A stretch of 9,593 bases of DNA from the NCBI GenBank assembly GCA_020252865.1, contig JADCCH010000314.1:1-9593 (forward strand). The letters run 5' to 3'. Shown here one piece after another: positions 6,852 through 9,593 of the stretch (positions are counted from its first letter, which is position 1; each line of letters opens with the position of its first letter). Under the pieces are notes generated by a model that searched no databases, had not been told where the DNA came from, and saw nothing but the letters and a program-made list of their open reading frames with translations. The stretch is from Methylobacterium sp. (lineage in GTDB: Bacteria; Pseudomonadota; Alphaproteobacteria; Rhizobiales; Beijerinckiaceae). Made by a program: the position numbers and the translations under genes.

Positions 6852-7267
6852 ATTTTTTCCCCCGGCAGGGGTTCGGGACGCTCGAAGGGGGCACCGGATT
6901 TCTTCCAGGCCCCGAACCCTCCTTCGATATGGGCGACGGGCTTCAGGCCCATCTCCTGCGCGGTTCTGGCGGCAAGCGCCGATCGCCAGCCGCCCGCGCA
7001 GAAAAAGATGAACGTCTTGTCTTCCTGGAAAACCGGCTTCGCATAAGGGCTTTCCGGGTCAATCCAGAATTCGAGCATGCCACGCGGGCAGTGGAAGGCG
7101 CCGGGCATCCTGCCCTCCCGCTCAAGCTCGCGCGGATCGCGCAGGTCCACGAAGACCACATCGCCCTGCCCGTGCATGGCGCGGGCTTCTTCCACGCGGA
7201 GCGTGCGGATGCGTGAGTTCGCCTCTTCCAGCAGGGCCTTGTAGCCCTTGGTGATGGTCTGCGGCAT
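6848..7267 (-). CDS. Single-domain rhodanese-like protein (sulfurtransferase)
   Basis: The 139-residue product is one rhodanese domain without signal peptide. VVFVDLRDPRELEREGRMPG (37-56) is the conserved strand and Asp-Arg loop. FFCAGGWRSALAA (88-100) supplies active-site Cys90 in a six-residue loop, as in sulfurtransferases. HIEGGFGAWKKSGAP is the typical C-terminal motif. Such proteins move sulfane sulfur, for example to thiols such as glutathione or to cyanide, which fits the adjoining gst. ATG 7267 has a strong GGGAGGGG just upstream. The stop overlaps the gst GTG by 4 nt, so the pair is one operon and mccB may be read with it. The physiological acceptor is unknown. Confidence 0.95.
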   Translation of the reverse strand: MPQTITKGYKALLEEANSRIRTLRVEEARAMHGQGDVVFVDLRDPRELEREGRMPGAFHCPRGMLEFWIDPESPYAKPVFQEDKTFIFFCAGGWRSALAARTAQEMGLKPVAHIEGGFGAWKKSGAPFERPEPLPGEKM

Positions 7268-7290
7268 AACCCCTCCCGGCCCCGCGAATC

Positions 7291-7305
7291 GAACGCGATG
7301 CGTTC
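7291..7305. promoter_or_regulatory. Short perfect inverted repeat in the divergent rhodanese/DUF3253 promoter region
   Basis: GAACGC-GAT-GCGTTC is a 6-bp perfect dyad 24-38 nt before the rhodanese start. The 178-nt gap (7268-7445) must hold promoters for two divergent genes, but no convincing -35/-10 pair is seen on either strand. The dyad could be an operator. It could also be chance. Confidence 0.25.
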
Positions 7306-7445
7306 CAGGAGCGTGCGTTTTCCGCCCCGATTTTGCAAAGCGGCCATGCCCGTCGTCTTGAGGCCCGGTTCATGGTGCAGATCGCATTGACCAGCCGGCA
7401 AGCGCGGCGCAAACGGGCACCCGAAGCCGCAGGAGATTCGGGCCG

Positions 7446-7706
7446 ATGATCGACACCATGATCGAGGAAAAACTGCTGGCCCTGGCCGCCGAGCGCGGGC
7501 CGGAAAAGACCTTCTGTCCTTCCGAGGCCGCGCGCGCCCTTGGCGGTCCGCACCCGGATGGCTGGGGCCCGCTGATGCAGCCGGTGCGGCGCGTGGCGGT
7601 TCGGCTGGCGCTGGATGGCCGGCTGGTCATCACGCGGAAAGGGAAGCCGGTCGACCCGCTCGATTTCAAGGGCGTCTACCGGCTGAGCCAGCCCCGCAGC
7701 GAGTGA
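7446..7706 (+). CDS. DUF3253 domain protein (small, possible winged-helix fold)
   Basis: The 86-residue product spans one whole DUF3253 domain. Recognisable are the hallmark FCPSEAAR (23-30), Trp40, LMQPVRRVAVRLALDGRLVI (43-62), then TRKGKPVD and FKGVYRL near the end. The pattern of short helices followed by a basic two-strand wing looks like a winged-helix DNA-binding module, but no biochemical role is established. ATG 7446 has AGGAG 10 nt upstream; Met5 (7458) is a possible alternative. It is the only plus-strand gene in the central block, divergent from rhodanese and ending 12 nt before the convergent ivd stop. No signal peptide or membrane segment is present. Confidence 0.88.
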   Translation: MIDTMIEEKLLALAAERGPEKTFCPSEAARALGGPHPDGWGPLMQPVRRVAVRLALDGRLVITRKGKPVDPLDFKGVYRLSQPRSE

Positions 7707-7718
7707 GGCAGCGGCACC

Positions 7719-8891
7719 TCACGCGCCTTTCGCGAACAGCTCCCGACCAATGAGCATGCGGCGGATTTCGCTCGTGCCAGCGCCGATCTCGTAGAGCTTC
7801 GCATCGCGCAGCAGGCGGCCCGTGGGATATTCGTTGATGTAGCCGTTGCCGCCCAGAAGCTGGATGGCATCGAGCGCCAGCGCGGTCGCCTTCTCCGCTG
7901 CGATGAGGATCGCGCCGGCGGCATCCTCGCGGGTGGTCTCGCCCCGGTCGCAGGCCTTGGCGACCGAATATACATAGGCCTTGCAGGCATTCATCGTCAC
8001 ATACATGTCGGCGATCTTGCCCTGAACCAGCTGGAATTCGCCGATTGCTTTCCCGAACTGCTTCCGCTCGTGCACGTAAGGCAGCACGATGTCGAAGGCC
8101 GCCTGCATGATGCCCAGCGGGCCCGCCGCGAGCACCGCGCGCTCGTAATCGAGGCCGGACATCAGGATGTTCACGCCCTTGCCTTCCTGGTCGAGGCGGT
8201 TTTCCTCCGGCACTTCGCAATCCTGGAAGACGAGTTCGCCCGTCTCCGAGCCGCGCATGCCGAGCTTGTCGAGCTTCTGCGCGATGGAGAAACCTTTGAA
8301 GCCCTTCTCGATGATGAAGGCGGTGATGCCGCGCGGGCCGGCATTCACATCGGTCTTGGCATAGACGATCAGCGTCTCGGCGGAAGGCCCGTTGGTGATC
8401 CACATCTTGGAGCCGTTGAGGATGTATTTGTCGCCCTTCCTGTCGGCGCGCAGCTTCATCGAGACGACATCGGAACCCGCGCCCGGCTCGCTCATCGCCA
8501 GCGCGCCGAGATGCTCGCCGGAAATGAGCTTCGGCAGGTAGCGGGATTTCTGCTCCTTCGAGCCCCAGCGGCGCAACTGGTTCACGCAGAGGTTGGAATG
8601 CGCGCCGTAGGAGAGCCCCACCGAAGCCGAGGCGCGCGAGATTTCCTCCATCGCCACGACATGATCGAGATAGCCGAGGCCCGTGCCGCCATCCGCTTCC
8701 GGCACGGTGATGCCGTGCAGACCAAGCGCGCCCATTTCGGGCCAGAGATGGCGGGGGAACCAATCCTCACGGTCAATCTTCCCGGCGAGCGGGGCGATCT
8801 TGTCCTGCGCGAAGGCGGCGACACTCTCGCGGATGGCATCCGCAGTCTCGCCAAGATCGAAATTGAAGCCGCGCGGGCTGTTCGCGAGCAT
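7719..8891 (-). CDS. ivd: Isovaleryl-CoA dehydrogenase
   Basis: The 390-residue FAD-dependent acyl-CoA dehydrogenase oxidises isovaleryl-CoA to 3-methylcrotonyl-CoA, the step before methylcrotonyl-CoA carboxylase, passing electrons to ETF. Family motifs are [11 protein letters not shown] (131-141), WITNGPSA (164-171), [20 protein letters not shown] (275-294) and [20 protein letters not shown] (344-363). The catalytic base is diagnostic: Glu250 in [15 protein letters not shown] matches human IVD Glu254, while the usual late-helix position is Gly ([12 protein letters not shown], 367-378). This separates it from short- and medium-chain enzymes. Met at 8891 is chosen over ATG 8915 because GGGGAGG lies 5 nt upstream and the length then fits the family. 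An equivalent symbol is liuA. It ends 12 nt from the convergent DUF3253 gene. Confidence 0.95.
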   Translation of the reverse strand: MLANSPRGFNFDLGETADAIRESVAAFAQDKIAPLAGKIDREDWFPRHLWPEMGALGLHGITVPEADGGTGLGYLDHVVAMEEISRASASVGLSYGAHSNLCVNQLRRWGSKEQKSRYLPKLISGEHLGALAMSEPGAGSDVVSMKLRADRKGDKYILNGSKMWITNGPSAETLIVYAKTDVNAGPRGITAFIIEKGFKGFSIAQKLDKLGMRGSETGELVFQDCEVPEENRLDQEGKGVNILMSGLDYERAVLAAGPLGIMQAAFDIVLPYVHERKQFGKAIGEFQLVQGKIADMYVTMNACKAYVYSVAKACDRGETTREDAAGAILIAAEKATALALDAIQLLGGNGYINEYPTGRLLRDAKLYEIGAGTSEIRRMLIGRELFAKGA

Positions 8892-8896
8892 GAGAT

Positions 8897-8903
8897 CCTC
8901 CCC
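8897..8903 (-). promoter_or_regulatory. Strong ribosome-binding site deciding the ivd start
   Basis: GGGGAGG on the coding strand lies 5 nt before the ATG at 8891. The alternative ATG at 8915 is upstream of it, so the shorter protein is preferred. Confidence 0.7.
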
Positions 8904-8922
8904 AGGAAAAGCCATCAGGATT

Positions 8923-8939
8923 GGTCAGCGTTGCTGACC
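8923..8939. promoter_or_regulatory. Inverted repeat in the ivd leader, candidate operator
   Basis: GGTCAGC-GTT-GCTGACC is a 7-bp perfect dyad. It extends with a one-base bulge to TTGGTCAGC/GCTGACCCAA (8921-8942). It sits 32-48 nt before the ivd ATG and adjoins the TTTAAT box, so a bound protein would overlap the transcription start. The regulator is not in the window. Confidence 0.45.
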
Positions 8940-8949
8940 CAATTAAATG
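8940..8949 (-). promoter_or_regulatory. CATTTAATTG motif upstream of ivd (shared with mccB)
   Basis: Coding-strand CATTTAATTG lies 49-58 nt before the ivd ATG and abuts the inverted repeat. Its TTTAAT is a plausible -10 box; no good -35 is seen. The same 10-mer precedes mccB (6127-6136). Confidence 0.35.
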
Positions 8950-8989
8950 CTCCTCGGGCAAGTGGCCAGAGGGTTTCGATGGAGAATAG

Positions 8990-9005
8990 GGGCGTGAACG
9001 CGCCC
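8990..9005 (-). terminator. Weak hairpin after the right chemotaxis receptor gene
   Basis: A 5-bp GC stem, GGGCG/CGCCC with a 6-nt loop, starts one base after the receptor stop, then TATTCTCC in the direction of transcription. The T run is poor, so termination may be weak or absent. Confidence 0.3.
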
Positions 9006-9006
9006 G

Positions 9007-9593
9007 TCAAATCGCGCGGAGGCGTTGGGAGAATCGTTCGACAGCCGCCGTGAGCGTGGCGGTCTGCGCTCCGAGTTCCTGCGAAAGCTGCCGCAACTCA
9101 TCGGAAGTTCCAGCGGAGCCGAGAATGACCTTGCGGGTTTCCTCGGAGGTATCCGCGATGAGGTTCGCGCGCCCCACCGCGGCCTGCATCATCTGGGCGA
9201 TCTCGGCAGTGGCATTGCGCTGCTGGCGCACGGCCGCGCCGATGGTTTCCGCCATGCTGGCGCTGGTTTCCAGCTGGCCCGAGACCGAGGCAATCGCATC
9301 GGATGACCGGGCGACCCCCTCCTGGATGGCCGCGATCCGATCACCGATATCCTGCGTGGCCTGCGCGGTCTGTTTTGCGAGAGTCTTCACCTCGGAAGCG
9401 ACAACCGCAAAGCCTTTGCCGGCCTCGCCGGCCCGCGCCGCCTCGATGGTCGCATTGAGCGCGAGGAGGTTGGTTTGTTCCGCAATCGCCTTGATGAGGC
9501 CTGCAACCGTGCCGATGCCGGCGACGGCCTGCACGAGATTGGTCACCTCGCTGCGGGCCGATCCGGATTTCTCCACGGCCAAACGCACGGCAT
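9007..9593 (-). CDS. Methyl-accepting chemotaxis protein, C-terminal part (5' end outside window)
   Basis: About 195 residues of the cytoplasmic signalling domain are present, and the open frame runs off the right edge. The hairpin tip is complete and nearly canonical ([20 protein letters not shown] then [20 protein letters not shown]), so CheA/CheW coupling is expected. The descending coiled coil follows and ends in [12 protein letters not shown] without a CheR-binding pentapeptide. Sensor and membrane regions are outside, so the ligand is unknown. A GTG at 9588 is not the start. The tip motif is shared with the receptor at the left edge, but the C-terminal arms differ, so the two are paralogues and not a recent duplication. 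Confidence 0.96.
   Translation of the reverse strand, partial: AVRLAVEKSGSARSEVTNLVQAVAGIGTVAGLIKAIAEQTNLLALNATIEAARAGEAGKGFAVVASEVKTLAKQTAQATQDIGDRIAAIQEGVARSSDAIASVSGQLETSASMAETIGAAVRQQRNATAEIAQMMQAAVGRANLIADTSEETRKVILGSAGTSDELRQLSQELGAQTATLTAAVERFSQRLRAI

Noticed and set aside
7666..8763. 365-codon minus-strand frame overlapping ivd
   Set aside because: It is an out-of-frame reading of the ivd gene on the same strand, Arg/Gly-rich with no domain.
1..9593. CRISPR arrays, tRNA or rRNA genes, transposase or integrase genes
   Set aside because: No regularly spaced repeats, cloverleaf-like sequences or recombinase motifs were seen on either strand. The islet therefore has no visible mobility gene.

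Overview
The window is a piece of a GC-rich alphaproteobacterial chromosome, most likely Hyphomicrobiales. This is inferred from base composition, gene families, short leaders, and an intergenic repeat with the core GCGCGAACCGGTGCCC and AGAGCATTTT-type ends, a kind I associate with that order. No rRNA, tRNA, CRISPR array, transposase or integrase is visible.

Layout, left to right. Positions 1-419 (+) hold the 3' end of a methyl-accepting chemotaxis protein, followed by a hairpin terminator and a repeat cluster (about 487-674). Then comes a minus-strand block, in transcription order: SDR oxidoreductase (2502-1759), a YoaB-like RidA protein (1654-1304) and a small CDF-like membrane protein (1299-673). 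Next is an AT-rich two-gene islet (about 4445-2532, minus strand) encoding a YwgA-like protein and a SAMHD1/YwfO-like HD-domain phosphohydrolase. Upstream of it are mccB (carboxyltransferase of methylcrotonyl-CoA carboxylase), a glutathione S-transferase and a rhodanese, all minus strand. A lone plus-strand DUF3253 gene follows, then isovaleryl-CoA dehydrogenase (minus strand). The right edge holds the 3' part of a second chemotaxis receptor (minus strand).

The GC-rich core is leucine/isovalerate catabolism. Isovaleryl-CoA dehydrogenase makes 3-methylcrotonyl-CoA, and MccB is half of the biotin enzyme that carboxylates it. The biotin-carrying MccA subunit is not here, although it commonly neighbours mccB; the islet begins where it might be expected. 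The promoter regions of ivd and mccB share an exact AT-rich 10-mer, and the ivd leader also has a 7-bp inverted repeat suited to an operator.

The strongest candidate for an under-described system is the YwgA-like/HD phosphohydrolase pair. The two genes lie 21 bp apart, differ sharply in base composition from both flanks, carry a complete set of HD catalytic residues, and sit tightly between housekeeping genes. A similar pairing (ywgA/ywfO) is recalled from Bacillus, so the association may be functional. A role in nucleotide-based defence or toxin-antitoxin control is speculation. A second lead is a ten-G tract immediately before the start codon of the SDR gene, a possible slippage site.
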